Shown: in pieces, positions 1-8,896 of the stretch
Numbering within the stretch: the first letter of the stretch is position 1
Layout: the number at the start of each line of letters is the position of its first letter
Assembly: GCA_027214125.1 (NCBI GenBank)
Contig: JAPWHF010000001.1
Location: 310,001-374,000, forward strand
From: Zoogloeaceae bacterium G21618-S1
GTDB lineage: Bacteria > Pseudomonadota > Gammaproteobacteria > Burkholderiales > Rhodocyclaceae
Direction of reading: 5' to 3'
DNA length: 64,000 nucleotides
Notes under the pieces: generated by a model
Told to the model about the DNA's origin: nothing
Databases searched by the model: none
What the model saw: only the letters and a program-made list of their open reading frames with translations
Position numbers and translations under genes: made by a program

Positions 1-867
1 GGCTCACCCAACGCCATGGGCGTGATCCAGTTCGTCGCCGAAGCCGGCGTGCCCATGCTCGCGCCGGTCGGCACCGCCGCCGTCGTCCGCCCCATGACCG
101 ATCAGAAAAAGTGGATTTTCAAAACCACACAAAACGACGACATCATCGCCACAGCGCTGGTCGAACACATGGTCAAGGCCGGCGTCAAAACGCTCGGTTT
201 GATCGGCACCGCCGACCCCTATGGTGAAAACTGGGCCACCGTCATGGGCGATCTGGCCGCCAAGAACGGCATCACGATCGTCGCCAGCGAAAAATTCCTG
301 CGCTCCGACAACTCCGTGGCCGGCCAGTCGCTCAAACTTCTCGCCGCCAAGCCCGATGCCGTGCTCATCGCAGCCCCGGGGGGGCCGTCGGTGCTGCCAC
401 AAATTGCGCTCTTCGACCGCGGCTATAAAGGCCTGCGCTACCAGACCCACGGCGCGGCACTGCCTGCCTTCCTCAAGCTCGGTGGCGCCAAGGTCGAAGG
501 CACGATTCTCGCCGCCAGCCTGATGCTGGTGCTCGACGAAATCCCCGACAGCAATCCCTCGAAAACGGTCGCAAAAACCTATATCGCGGCCTACGAGAAG
601 CTTCACGGCAGCAAGCCCGCCACCTTCGGCGCCAACGTCTATGATGCCGGCCTGTTGCTGCAACACGCGGTGCCCGTCGCCGCGCAAAAAGGCGCACCGG
701 GCACGCCGGCCTTCCGCGCGGCGCTGCGCGATGCACTGGAGCAAACCCGGGAGCTTGTCGGTTCGCAAGGGGTTTACAACATGACGCCCGAGGACCACAG
801 CGGTTTCGATCAACGCGGTCGCGAAATGATCACGGTCAAAGACGGCCAGTGGCGCCTGCTCAAATAA
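1..867 (+). CDS. Branched-chain-amino-acid-type ABC transporter substrate-binding protein (5' truncated)
   Basis: The frame is open from the first base of the window (GSPNAMGVIQF...), so the true start and signal peptide lie to the left; about 288 residues are visible. The sequence is a LivK/Leu-Ile-Val-binding type I periplasmic fold: an EAGVPMLAP segment, a long second lobe, and a C-terminal region with a GVYNMTPEDHSG stretch typical of this family before the stop. Such proteins capture a small carboxylate or aromatic ligand in the periplasm for an ABC permease. No permease or ATPase gene is visible here, so it is either an orphan or the last gene of a transporter operon to the left. The ligand cannot be read from sequence. 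An aromatic acid or ketone would suit the neighbourhood, but that is inference. Confidence 0.85.
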   Translation, partial: GSPNAMGVIQFVAEAGVPMLAPVGTAAVVRPMTDQKKWIFKTTQNDDIIATALVEHMVKAGVKTLGLIGTADPYGENWATVMGDLAAKNGITIVASEKFLRSDNSVAGQSLKLLAAKPDAVLIAAPGGPSVLPQIALFDRGYKGLRYQTHGAALPAFLKLGGAKVEGTILAASLMLVLDEIPDSNPSKTVAKTYIAAYEKLHGSKPATFGANVYDAGLLLQHAVPVAAQKGAPGTPAFRAALRDALEQTRELVGSQGVYNMTPEDHSGFDQRGREMITVKDGQWRLLK

Positions 868-1072
868 GGCAGCATCGCCGCTCGCCACACCCGTGGCGGG
901 CGGCAAACAGCGCGTTCAACATGCCATGCCGCCGGGCCTTGCAAGCACAATGGCGCACCCTCAAACATCATCTTTTGACAAGTAAATGATTTAGTGTGGC
1001 GCAAGACGTAGAATGTCGGCAAAATCACCCGGCTATGCACTCTGACTCGCAGGCCATCCACCAGGTGCCAAC

Positions 1073-1621
1073 ATGACCACCGAACAATACGACGCACCCC
1101 ACGCTACCGACACCGATGTCATTGACCACGAAACACGCGCGACAGGTGAAGACCACGAAGCCCTGCGTCTGTGGCTGAGACTGCTCACCTGCACCAACAC
1201 CGTCGAAACCCGCTTGCGCGGTCTGCTGCGAACCGGTTTTGACAACACCCTCCCGCGTTTCGATCTTATGGCGCAGCTCGACCGAAACCCCAAGGGCATG
1301 AAAATGCGGGAACTGTCACAGCGCCTCATGGTGACCGGCGGCAACGTGACCGGCCTGACCGATAAACTGGTGGCCGACGGCCTGGTCGAGCGCGCCGACG
1401 ACCCCACCGACCGGCGCGCTTACTGGGTCCGGCTGACACCGACCGGAAAACGCACCTTCCGAAAAATGGCCAAGTCCCACGAAGCCTGGGTCGTCGAACT
1501 CTTCGGCGGCCTCTCACACGACGAGAAGACCCAGCTGCTGGAACTGCTCAATCGGCTCAAAACCCACGTCAACAACCTCAAGCTGGGCGCCCCTGAGAGC
1601 AAGTCTAAAAACCTGGAGTGA
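1073..1621 (+). CDS. MarR-family transcriptional regulator
   Basis: The 182-residue protein has a winged-helix MarR core. After a charged N-terminal tail of about 25 residues come the dimerisation helix (TRLRGLLRTGFDNTLPRF), the recognition region (MRELSQRLMVTGGNVTGLTDKL) and the wing with its hallmark ADDPTDRRAYWVRLTPTG. The ATG is preceded by an AGGTG ribosome-binding site. Many MarR proteins are ligand-relieved repressors of neighbouring catabolic or efflux genes. This gene stands alone between the ABC binding protein and the convergent DUF1329 operon. Its upstream region holds a perfect TAAAT-G-ATTTA palindrome (983-993) next to a TTGACA hexamer (975-980), which could be its own operator. 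The family call is firm; the target genes are unknown. Confidence 0.9.
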   Translation: MTTEQYDAPHATDTDVIDHETRATGEDHEALRLWLRLLTCTNTVETRLRGLLRTGFDNTLPRFDLMAQLDRNPKGMKMRELSQRLMVTGGNVTGLTDKLVADGLVERADDPTDRRAYWVRLTPTGKRTFRKMAKSHEAWVVELFGGLSHDEKTQLLELLNRLKTHVNNLKLGAPESKSKNLE

Positions 1622-1743
1622 TGAAGCACCTTGTGCGTCCCCCTTCAGATGCAACACTTCGAATGAACGGTCCCCAGCTCGCCAAATAAAGAAAAGCTTG
1701 GCAACACTTGCATCACCAGAACAAGGCGACAGCAGTCGTTCAG

Positions 1744-1783
1744 TGCGGACGCCCGAGGATGCAAAACACCTCGGGCGTCCGCA
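1744..1783. terminator. Bidirectional rho-independent terminator
   Basis: A perfect 15-bp G+C-rich stem (arms 1744-1758 and 1769-1783) encloses a 10-nt loop, with short T/A-rich flanks. It lies in the gap between two convergent genes, the MarR regulator on plus and the DUF1329 gene on minus, exactly where a shared terminator is expected. Confidence 0.8.
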
Positions 1784-1834
1784 TTTGCGACGCCATACGG
1801 CATCACAAATGGCAGGCATTTACCCCGCGCGGTC

Positions 1835-3139
1835 TTAGTCGCCGCCGCGCATGTATTGCACCTGGAACAGGTCGGCCGGATTCAGCTTGGCATCGACCTG
1901 GCCCTTGAACTGGCCGGTCGTGCAATGCTTGCTCTGCACGTCGACCATCGAGAAGGCGTCGTCGATGCCAATGCCTGCGCCCTTGTTGAGCGGCAGGTGA
2001 TGGTCCGGGTGGCTCTTGCCGACCGTCCATACCTTCCACAGTTCTCCCTTGCGGTCATAGACTTCAACCGCACCGTTGAGGTTGCCCAGCTGAGCATCCA
2101 TGTAAAACACCCGTTTCGCCACCGGATGGTTCGCATTGACTGGCGTGGCCTCAAGCACATACGCCTTTCTCAACTGCCAGGTACCGTCGAAGAAGCACTC
2201 GCCCTTGCCGCCGAAGCTCACGTATTTGTAGCCATCGCGGTCCTTGAACTCGTCGGTCAACTTCAGGTCGTTGTGGTTCCACATCGGCAGCAGGACCGTC
2301 TTGGTGCCCTTGTAGGTCCACTTCATGTCCGACACGCGACCGTTGTAGCCCTCGAAGTCTTCGATCATCAGATCAGAGCCGAGGAAGGCATCGGTGGTCT
2401 GGCCCGTGGCGAGGCGACGCACCCGGCGCTGAAACCCGAGATAGAGATAGGCGTCGTCCAGTTTCTGGTCGTCGTCGTAGCGCTGGATCAGTAGCTGGGT
2501 GTTCTTCAGATCTTGCGGCTCGAGCACTTTCACGTAAATCGCACGGAACAGATCCGACGGGTTGGGCGCGATCTCCGGCACCGGCGCGTCCTGAACACGG
2601 TGCTTGAAGTTGAGGAAGTGCATATTCATCATGATGGTGCGTTCAAGCTCGCCCGTTTCCATGTTCCGGTACTTCCAGAAAAACGGATAGATGGCGGCGT
2701 TGTCGCCCCAGTTCACACCATATTTATAGTTCCAGGCCAGCTTCTCACCGGCGCGCGGATCCTTCAGGTCTGGCTCTTCGGGGAAGGGCCGGCCGGCCAC
2801 AAACCCGGTGATGTCGCCATTGTTCGGGCCGAGCTTGGCGGTGTTGAGGTTCTTTTTGGTGGCCTCCACATAGGCCTTGTTCATTTCGAACTGGGTGGTG
2901 GCGCCCACTTTGACCTCGTAGTAGCCCTCCTTGATCATCTTGTAGATGCCGACCGCGAGCGCATCCTTGAATTGCTCGACGTTCGTTTTATTGATGACAG
3001 TACCGGCCGCCAGGCCAGCAACGCTCGGCACGCCGTTTTTGTAGGGATTGAAAGAGGCTTCGACATCCGCCTCGGTAGCGGCAAATGCGGCACTCGCCAG
3101 CCCTGCCGTCATGAGCGCCAGGCTCAGTTGCTTGATCAT
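1835..3139 (-). CDS. DUF1329 family exported protein (LolA/LolB-like)
   Basis: The 434-residue protein begins with a Sec signal peptide (MIKQLSLALMTAGLASAAFA, cleavage after AFA). The body shows DUF1329 features: paired FAAGRPFPEEP-like and PRKR/DRKG-type segments and a C-terminal YMRGGD. A GGAGA ribosome-binding site precedes the ATG. DUF1329 proteins are periplasmic or outer-membrane-associated, have a predicted lipoprotein-carrier-like fold, and almost always sit next to a DUF1302 gene, as here (12-nt gap). The pair occurs in degraders of sterols, terpenes and other hydrophobic compounds. The molecular role is unproven; handling lipid-like substrate together with the RND transporter is a reasonable inference. 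It is the last gene of a four-gene minus-strand operon. Confidence 0.85.
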   Translation of the reverse strand: MIKQLSLALMTAGLASAAFAATEADVEASFNPYKNGVPSVAGLAAGTVINKTNVEQFKDALAVGIYKMIKEGYYEVKVGATTQFEMNKAYVEATKKNLNTAKLGPNNGDITGFVAGRPFPEEPDLKDPRAGEKLAWNYKYGVNWGDNAAIYPFFWKYRNMETGELERTIMMNMHFLNFKHRVQDAPVPEIAPNPSDLFRAIYVKVLEPQDLKNTQLLIQRYDDDQKLDDAYLYLGFQRRVRRLATGQTTDAFLGSDLMIEDFEGYNGRVSDMKWTYKGTKTVLLPMWNHNDLKLTDEFKDRDGYKYVSFGGKGECFFDGTWQLRKAYVLEATPVNANHPVAKRVFYMDAQLGNLNGAVEVYDRKGELWKVWTVGKSHPDHHLPLNKGAGIGIDDAFSMVDVQSKHCTTGQFKGQVDAKLNPADLFQVQYMRGGD

Positions 3140-3151
3140 TGTTGTCTCCTA

Positions 3152-5140
3152 TCAGAACTTGTAACGCATCATGAAAAAGATGTCGTCCTCAAACATCGAC
3201 ACACCGATCGGACCAGCGCGGAAGCGGCCCAGCGGCTCGTAACTGGCCAGACCCGCCGAGTAGCCGACGTCGGCCGCCGTGCCGGTGAAGGGCGCATAGG
3301 GGTTGCACGAGCGACAGTCGTCGAAACGGTTGCGCGAATTGGACCCGCCCTTGAAGTTGGCGCCAACCACCAGCTTGAGGTTGTCGGTGACGCTCCACTC
3401 GACCTTCGGCGCGATGGCATGGGTGCGCGAGCGGAAGTCGCGCGCGATGATCAACTCGGGGCTGAGCCGGTCGTTCATCAGGAAGGCCTTGATCAGCACG
3501 GTGCCGATGAAGTTGTCTTCCCAGTCCGGCATGCCCACCGGTCCGAACTTGTTGACCGCGCCGCTCGGGGCTACCCGCGAACCAGTCTTGTAATACTCGT
3601 GGTCGAAGATGTGCTGCCAGAACAACTGCGCCGAAATGAGTGTGGTACGACGCGGGTTGATCCACGGGATGAAGGTCGGCCGGTCGATGCCGATCACGCC
3701 GCGGAACACCTTGTTCTCCGAGTACAGCCGCTCACGCGCGGTGTTGGCAAACTCCTCGCCCTGGGTGAAGGCACCTTCGAGCCGCACCGCCGCGCCGATC
3801 GACTCGGCCTCGAAGTCCATCGAGCCACCGATCAGGTTGACCCGCGGGTAGTGCACATCAAAGGCGATCAGGTTGGTCTCGGCGGCGGTCTTCGGCGCCC
3901 CGGTGAAGGGGTTGGTCGGGCCGGTCACCAGGCCGCGCAGGGACGGCAGCTGCGAGCGATAGGTCAGCGCGTTGAGCGAGAAGCTCAACCCGTCCTGCGT
4001 CACCCCTTCGAACTTGATACCCAACTGAGTGTTCGAGAGTGACCAGTCGGGCAGGTCGACATCGCGAATACCGATCTGGTGCGGGCCGAAATCGGTGGCC
4101 GTATTGCCGTTGGCAAAGTTCGCCACCGTGCCACCGTTGTCCCACAGATTGGCCATGCCGCGGAAGAAGCAGCCGGCGTCGAGGATGGCGTTGGGCGAAC
4201 CGCACTGGCCGAGGTTGTTGGGCCGGAATTTGTCGAAGTTCCAGACGATCTGCAGGTTGCGATCCTGCATCGACTCGGACGGCCCCATACGGTACTCAGC
4301 CTGGGCGATCCACATCGGAATGCGAATATCCTGCAATTCATCGTAGATATTGTTGCGCGAGTAATCGACCGGGTTGATCACGTCCAGCACGCGGAACAGG
4401 TCGGTACGCCCCCACACCACCTGCTGTTTACCCAGCTTCACGAACAGACTGTTACCGTTGTCCAACGAGATGTTCTTCTTGACGTAGGCCTCGCGGATAA
4501 AGTCCAGCCGATCGTTGAACTCCGGCATTTCCAGCTCGGACAGCGACAGATCGCCGTAGCCACCAAAGTCGCGGCAGCCTCGCTTGTCCTCATCGCAGGG
4601 CCGCACCGGCACGCCGAAGGCCACGTCGCCCGACGGAATCGAATGCCAGCGATCGCCGAGCACCCGCATGCCGTCGTTGGGGTTGGCATTGATGTCGAAG
4701 CCAAAGGCGTTGCCCGGCGGGCCGGAGCCGTTGTTCACCACACCTGCGCCATGCGACACCGTGGTCGAGCCGCCGGCGCCGGACGCGTTGCCCAGGGTGA
4801 TCGGGCCGCCGGCATCGTTGCCGAATTCGCCCTTGTTCATGCGGTAGACGCCATCCCAGGTGCCGCGCAGCACACCATGGAAACCCCAACCGTCGGCGAG
4901 ACGCTTGTCGGCCTCGACCTGCATGGTGTTGCGGAACTTGGCCAGTCCGACAGTCTTGCCGGTCGCGTCCTTGCCGCGATGGGCCGTGTGATTCTCGTAA
5001 TACACATCCACATCCCACGGCGTCGTCGAGCCGCCCATGTCGGGCAGGCCGCCAGCAACGGCCGGGCCGGCCAGCGCCGTTACGACTGCGGCGATATGAA
5101 GCCGGGTGCTCGGTGGTTTCTTGTTCGGGTACCACTTCAT
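3152..5140 (-). CDS. DUF1302 family outer-membrane protein
   Basis: The protein has 662 residues. After a basic N-terminus comes a hydrophobic signal segment (AAVVTALAGPAVAGG). The rest is rich in alternating, Gly/Asn/aromatic-containing strands typical of a beta-barrel, including VKLGKQQVVWGRTDLFRVLD, the best-recognised DUF1302 stretch. It ends in aromatic MMRYKF, the C-terminal Phe signature of outer-membrane barrels. A strong AGGAGGAG site precedes the ATG. DUF1302 proteins are thought to form outer-membrane channels that work with DUF1329 partners. The gene is followed by DUF1329 and preceded (69-nt gap) by an RND transporter, which suggests an envelope-spanning route for a hydrophobic compound. 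A second, shorter homologue lies at 60617-62398. Confidence 0.85.
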   Translation of the reverse strand: MKWYPNKKPPSTRLHIAAVVTALAGPAVAGGLPDMGGSTTPWDVDVYYENHTAHRGKDATGKTVGLAKFRNTMQVEADKRLADGWGFHGVLRGTWDGVYRMNKGEFGNDAGGPITLGNASGAGGSTTVSHGAGVVNNGSGPPGNAFGFDINANPNDGMRVLGDRWHSIPSGDVAFGVPVRPCDEDKRGCRDFGGYGDLSLSELEMPEFNDRLDFIREAYVKKNISLDNGNSLFVKLGKQQVVWGRTDLFRVLDVINPVDYSRNNIYDELQDIRIPMWIAQAEYRMGPSESMQDRNLQIVWNFDKFRPNNLGQCGSPNAILDAGCFFRGMANLWDNGGTVANFANGNTATDFGPHQIGIRDVDLPDWSLSNTQLGIKFEGVTQDGLSFSLNALTYRSQLPSLRGLVTGPTNPFTGAPKTAAETNLIAFDVHYPRVNLIGGSMDFEAESIGAAVRLEGAFTQGEEFANTARERLYSENKVFRGVIGIDRPTFIPWINPRRTTLISAQLFWQHIFDHEYYKTGSRVAPSGAVNKFGPVGMPDWEDNFIGTVLIKAFLMNDRLSPELIIARDFRSRTHAIAPKVEWSVTDNLKLVVGANFKGGSNSRNRFDDCRSCNPYAPFTGTAADVGYSAGLASYEPLGRFRAGPIGVSMFEDDIFFMMRYKF

Positions 5141-5209
5141 GGTTTATCTCCTCCTCTGGTTTTCACCGACGCGCCCCAGGGCACGCCGACGCTTGCTTGC
5201 CCTGTGTGA

Positions 5210-7600
5210 TCAGTCCGTTTCCAGCACGCCGTCCTCGTCGTAATGCGCCGCCGTCACGAAGCGCGGTTTGAACACCACGCACCAGCTCGGCACGATAAGC
5301 ACCGCGGCAATGGCATTGACGATGAGCATGAAAGACAGGAGCACCGCGGCATCCGACTGGAATCGCAGGTCCGACATGAAGATCCACATCACCACGCCGG
5401 CGATCAGCGTCACCGCGGTGAAGGAAACGGCATAGCCGGTGGTGGCCACGGCCTTGATGACCGCCTGCTTGATGTCATGGAGCACCGCAAACTCTTCGCG
5501 GATGCGGTCCATGAAATACACCGCATAGTCGATGCCGACACCGACGCCGACGGCAATCACCGGCACCGTGTTCACATTGATGCCGATGCCCGCCGCGCCC
5601 ATGTAGGCATAGGTCATCAAGGTGGAGAACAGCATCGGCAGGACCATCAGCCAACCCGCATGCAGCGAGCTGTAATAGATCATGACCAACAGGAAGGCGA
5701 GCGCCATCACTGCCGGGATGATGATCATGTGGTCGGTATGCAGCGCCTGGTTGCCGGCCGCCGTCACACCGATGATGCCGCCGCCCAGCGCGATCTCCAG
5801 ATCCGGCACCTCGGCCTTGAGCTTGCGGATGCCTTCCTCGGCCAGCGCGACGACACGGTTGATGGTGTCGGCCCGGTGGTCCTTGTAATAGAAGACCATA
5901 TTGGCTTCGCGCTCATCGGGCGTGATGAACTCCTTGAGCGCGCCGGGAATCGGGCTGGAGGCCATGTAGGCAAACATCAGGCCGCCGACTTCCTGCGCCG
6001 TGTCGGGGATCTGCATCCAGCGCGGATCGTCGTTGTGGGTGAGCTTGTTGACCACCCGCACCACGCCGGGGATGGCCTTGGTGCCACCCAGGCCGGGGTC
6101 CGACAACATGTGCGCCTGGAAGCGCTCCATCGCCGCCATCACCTCGGGCCGCTTGATGCCGCCCTTGTCGGCGGTGCGCGCCGACACATGGAGCTCTTCC
6201 GAACCCGGAAAGCGCGTGTTGATCGCCGTGGTCGACACGTTGTAGTCGTGATCGCGATGCAGCAGCGGAGAGCCGGGCTCCGACTCGCCCAACTGAACCT
6301 TGGTCACGAAATACGAGCCCCCGATCGCGCCGATCAGTGCCAGGATCAGGATCGAGCGCGCGCCGCCGTCGGTGCCGCCGGTCTTGGCCATCGCGGCGCC
6401 GAGAAAGTTGCGCACGCCCTGGTTGGCGTTCTCGGTGGTGCGCGGTTGCGGCAACACGGTCAGCGCCAGCGGCACCATGAAGTGCACCGTGAAGATCACC
6501 GAAAAACCCCAGAAGCCGGCGGCCACGCCGAGCTTGTGGTTGAACGGCGCCGCGCCCAGCACCAGCACCGCGATACCCACCGCATCAACGATGATCGCCA
6601 GCGAGCCGGGCCGGAACAACGCATCCAGCGCGTTACGCGCGGCCCGTTTGCCGTCCTTCACGATCGCCAGTTCTTCGTAATAGCGCGCGGCCAGTTGCAC
6701 CCCGTGCGAGGTGGCGCGCGCCGCAATGAGGAAGGGGATCGGCAGCGACAGCGGCTCGAGGTTGATGCCCATCATCGCCATGAAGCCCAGGCCCCAGATC
6801 GATGACAACGCAATGCCCAGCAACGGCAAGGCGATGCCATAGAGGCGGCGGAAATAGACGATCAGCAAGGTCGCGAGCAGGGCCAGCGTCCAGGCCAGGA
6901 TTTCGAGAATCTGGTTGATGTAGGTGTACACCCAACCGGTCAGCACCGGGTTGCCGGTCACGTACACCTTGTGCCCCGGCATCTCCAGCTCGGCCCGCAC
7001 CTTTTGCAACGCGTCGAAGGTGGCCTTGTAGTCGATGTCGCTCTCGTTGAGCTGCGCCTTGATCAGCGCGGCTTTCAGATCGGGCGACACCATCAGCCCA
7101 TACATCGTCGGGTTGGCGATCACGTCCTGCTTGAGCTTCTCGAGCTCGGCCACGCTGCGTTGCGACTTTTGCGGGTCGTAGTAGGACTCCGAGGCAAAGC
7201 CGCCGTATTCATCCAGAAAAATCTTGCGCGCCGTGCGGTGCGTGAGGCTGAACACCAGGTTGTGGTTCACCCCCGGCAGACTGTCCACGCCCTGGGTGGC
7301 ACGATGAATCAGATCCAGCGTGTCATTGTTGAAGATCGTGCCCTGCTCGGCCTCGATCGACATCACGATCATGTTGGCGCCGCCAAAGTTCTCCTTGAGG
7401 CGGTTGTAGACCTGGATGTAAGGATGGTTCTGCGGCAGCAGATCCGAGAAATCGGAATACACCCGCAGCTTGGGCAAGGCGGCGCCGAAGAACAGCGTCG
7501 CGATCAGGATGAGCCCGAGCACGATCTTCGGGTTGGCGAAGATCCACTCTTCGGCCCGGTGCAGCTTGTGGGTAATGGAATGCTTGAGTGCGCTGACCAT
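5210..7600 (-). CDS. RND/MMPL-family transporter (HAE3-like)
   Basis: The 796-residue inner-membrane protein has the RND plan: an N-terminal helix (IVLGLILIATLFFGAALP), a large periplasmic loop, a helix bundle, then a repeat of the same plan. The second bundle carries GVGVGIDYAVYFMDRIREE near residue 687, a sterol-sensing/MMPL-type motif with the acidic residue characteristic of proton-driven RND proteins. It is shorter than tripartite AcrB pumps (over 1000 residues) and lacks an adjacent membrane-fusion gene, which fits the hopanoid/hydrophobe-exporter (HAE3) subgroup. It lies between the YCF48 lipoprotein (10-nt gap) and DUF1302, so it probably powers movement of a hydrophobic molecule across the envelope. 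The direction of transport cannot be told from sequence. Confidence 0.9.
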   Translation of the reverse strand: MVSALKHSITHKLHRAEEWIFANPKIVLGLILIATLFFGAALPKLRVYSDFSDLLPQNHPYIQVYNRLKENFGGANMIVMSIEAEQGTIFNNDTLDLIHRATQGVDSLPGVNHNLVFSLTHRTARKIFLDEYGGFASESYYDPQKSQRSVAELEKLKQDVIANPTMYGLMVSPDLKAALIKAQLNESDIDYKATFDALQKVRAELEMPGHKVYVTGNPVLTGWVYTYINQILEILAWTLALLATLLIVYFRRLYGIALPLLGIALSSIWGLGFMAMMGINLEPLSLPIPFLIAARATSHGVQLAARYYEELAIVKDGKRAARNALDALFRPGSLAIIVDAVGIAVLVLGAAPFNHKLGVAAGFWGFSVIFTVHFMVPLALTVLPQPRTTENANQGVRNFLGAAMAKTGGTDGGARSILILALIGAIGGSYFVTKVQLGESEPGSPLLHRDHDYNVSTTAINTRFPGSEELHVSARTADKGGIKRPEVMAAMERFQAHMLSDPGLGGTKAIPGVVRVVNKLTHNDDPRWMQIPDTAQEVGGLMFAYMASSPIPGALKEFITPDEREANMVFYYKDHRADTINRVVALAEEGIRKLKAEVPDLEIALGGGIIGVTAAGNQALHTDHMIIIPAVMALAFLLVMIYYSSLHAGWLMVLPMLFSTLMTYAYMGAAGIGINVNTVPVIAVGVGVGIDYAVYFMDRIREEFAVLHDIKQAVIKAVATTGYAVSFTAVTLIAGVVMWIFMSDLRFQSDAAVLLSFMLIVNAIAAVLIVPSWCVVFKPRFVTAAHYDEDGVLETD

Positions 7601-7610
7601 GATTTCCTCC

Positions 7611-8576
7611 TCAGCGGGCCGACGTGGCGATCACGCGCAGCAGGCCGCCGGGCCCGCCAGCGACCAAGGCGGACTGCCCAAGCACCGCGGCACCGGACGC
7701 GAAGAACACCGGCAGCGGATCGGGATAGGCCACCGCCCGCCAGGCCTCGCCCTCAAGGCGCGCCACCGTGCCGCCAGCGCCCACGCCATGCGGCACCCCG
7801 TCATGCACGAACAGGCGGTACAGCGGCATGCCGGTCGCGTTGGCTTGCCGGGTCCAGTTCAATCCGCCATCGGTGGTGTGCAGCACCTGCCCGGCCAGGC
7901 CACTCACGTAGCCTTCGTCGCGGGACACGAACAACGCGTCGTAGGGGTAGAACTCGTCGGGCATGCCGCCGCGGGGGGCCCAGTGGGCGCCGCCGTCTTC
8001 CGTGACGAACACCATGCCGAACTCGGCCGTGGCAATGCCGAACTGCGCATCGACAAAGCGCAGCGCCGTGATCTGAGCGTCCTCGCCCAGATCAGTCACC
8101 TGCCAGCTCGCCCCCTCGTCAGCGCTATATGCGATCTGGGTGCGGGTGCCGGCCACCCACCAGCCACCCTGGGTGTCGCACGCGACGGTCAGCGGCACGC
8201 GGGGCTTGTCGAGTTCAGCCGCCTTCCAGTGCTGCCCATCAGCATTGGCGTGCCACACCTTGCGGTAGAAATCGACACCCAGCAACGAGCCGTCCGGGCA
8301 AACCGTCAGGCCGATCAACGACGCCGGCCCAATCGCCTCACGCCGCCAGTTGCGCCCCTGGTCGCTGGACACCAGCACCGCACCAGCTTGCAGACCAGCC
8401 ACGATCACCTGGTCATTGGAAACCAGTGACTGCACCACGTCATAGCGCTTGAGCGGTCGGGTCGCGTCCGCGGTGGCGGCTGACAAATCGGCCTCCCCGC
8501 CACAGCCGGCCAGCGCAAGCGCCGCCAGGGCTGAGGGCATCAGTCGCGCAATGCGACAGCTTCGAATGCTCACCAT
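7611..8576 (-). CDS. YCF48-related beta-propeller lipoprotein
   Basis: About 321 residues from the ATG at 8576, which follows AGGAGG with only 2 nt between; a GTG one codon later (8573) has better spacing and may be the real start. The N-terminus ends in a lipobox (ALALAGCGG), so this is a predicted lipoprotein. The body consists of repeated blades of the YCF48/photosynthesis-assembly type (DQGRNWRREA, DEGASWQVTDLG, DGGAHWAPRGG, DGGLNWTRQA), that is Asp-box-like S/T-x-D-x-G-x-x-W repeats. In proteobacteria these proteins accompany DUF1302/DUF1329/RND sets, where they may scaffold the complex. It starts the four-gene minus-strand operon. Confidence 0.85.
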   Translation of the reverse strand: MVSIRSCRIARLMPSALAALALAGCGGEADLSAATADATRPLKRYDVVQSLVSNDQVIVAGLQAGAVLVSSDQGRNWRREAIGPASLIGLTVCPDGSLLGVDFYRKVWHANADGQHWKAAELDKPRVPLTVACDTQGGWWVAGTRTQIAYSADEGASWQVTDLGEDAQITALRFVDAQFGIATAEFGMVFVTEDGGAHWAPRGGMPDEFYPYDALFVSRDEGYVSGLAGQVLHTTDGGLNWTRQANATGMPLYRLFVHDGVPHGVGAGGTVARLEGEAWRAVAYPDPLPVFFASGAAVLGQSALVAGGPGGLLRVIATSAR

Positions 8577-8589
8577 CTCCTCCTTTGTC

Positions 8590-8631
8590 GGGGCAAAAGA
8601 AGCCCCGTGCCGCATGGCGGTGCCATGCGGC
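8590..8631 (-). terminator. Tandem hairpin, probable terminator between dmpI and the YCF48 operon
   Basis: A perfect 10-bp stem with a 3-nt loop (8609-8618 with 8622-8631) is followed, in the minus direction, by a T-rich second hairpin (8602-8606 with 8590-8594). It lies between the last meta-pathway gene and the YCF48 gene. It probably ends or attenuates the phenol operon, but the T tract is weak, so partial read-through into the transporter operon is possible. Confidence 0.55.
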
Positions 8632-8689
8632 TTGTCTCGTTATGTTTTTCAGGAATGACAGCGGCGCGAGGGCCGCAAACCGGTCTGCG

Positions 8690-8881
8690 CTAGCGGCCCA
8701 GGTCCTTTGCCGAGGTGCCGGCAATGCCCCAGTTTTCTTTGGGGACGTCGTGGATCCACACCCGCACGTTCTGGGCCGGTGCACCGACGGCGTCGACCAG
8801 GGCCTGGGTGACTTTCTCGATCACCGCCCGCTTCTGTTCCTCGGTGCGGCCTTCAATCATGTAGATCTGTGCAAAAGGCAT
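8690..8881 (-). CDS. dmpI: 4-oxalocrotonate tautomerase
   Basis: This 63-residue enzyme isomerises 2-hydroxymuconate (the enol form of 4-oxalocrotonate) to its keto form in the dehydrogenase branch of catechol meta-cleavage. Pro follows the initiator Met and becomes the N-terminal catalytic base after processing. Conserved EGRTEEQK (Arg11), VRVWI (Arg39) and the WGIAG segment match DmpI/XylH of about 62 residues. A GGAGAG ribosome-binding site precedes the ATG, and dmpH ends 15 nt upstream. It is the final gene of the lower-pathway operon. Confidence 0.93.
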   Translation of the reverse strand: MPFAQIYMIEGRTEEQKRAVIEKVTQALVDAVGAPAQNVRVWIHDVPKENWGIAGTSAKDLGR

Positions 8882-8896
8882 CTCGCTCTCCTCTGC

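Noticed and set aside
975-1012. Sigma70 promoter for the MarR gene from TTGACA at 975
   Set aside because: No -10-like hexamer lies 16-18 nt downstream; only the palindrome at 983-993 is worth noting.
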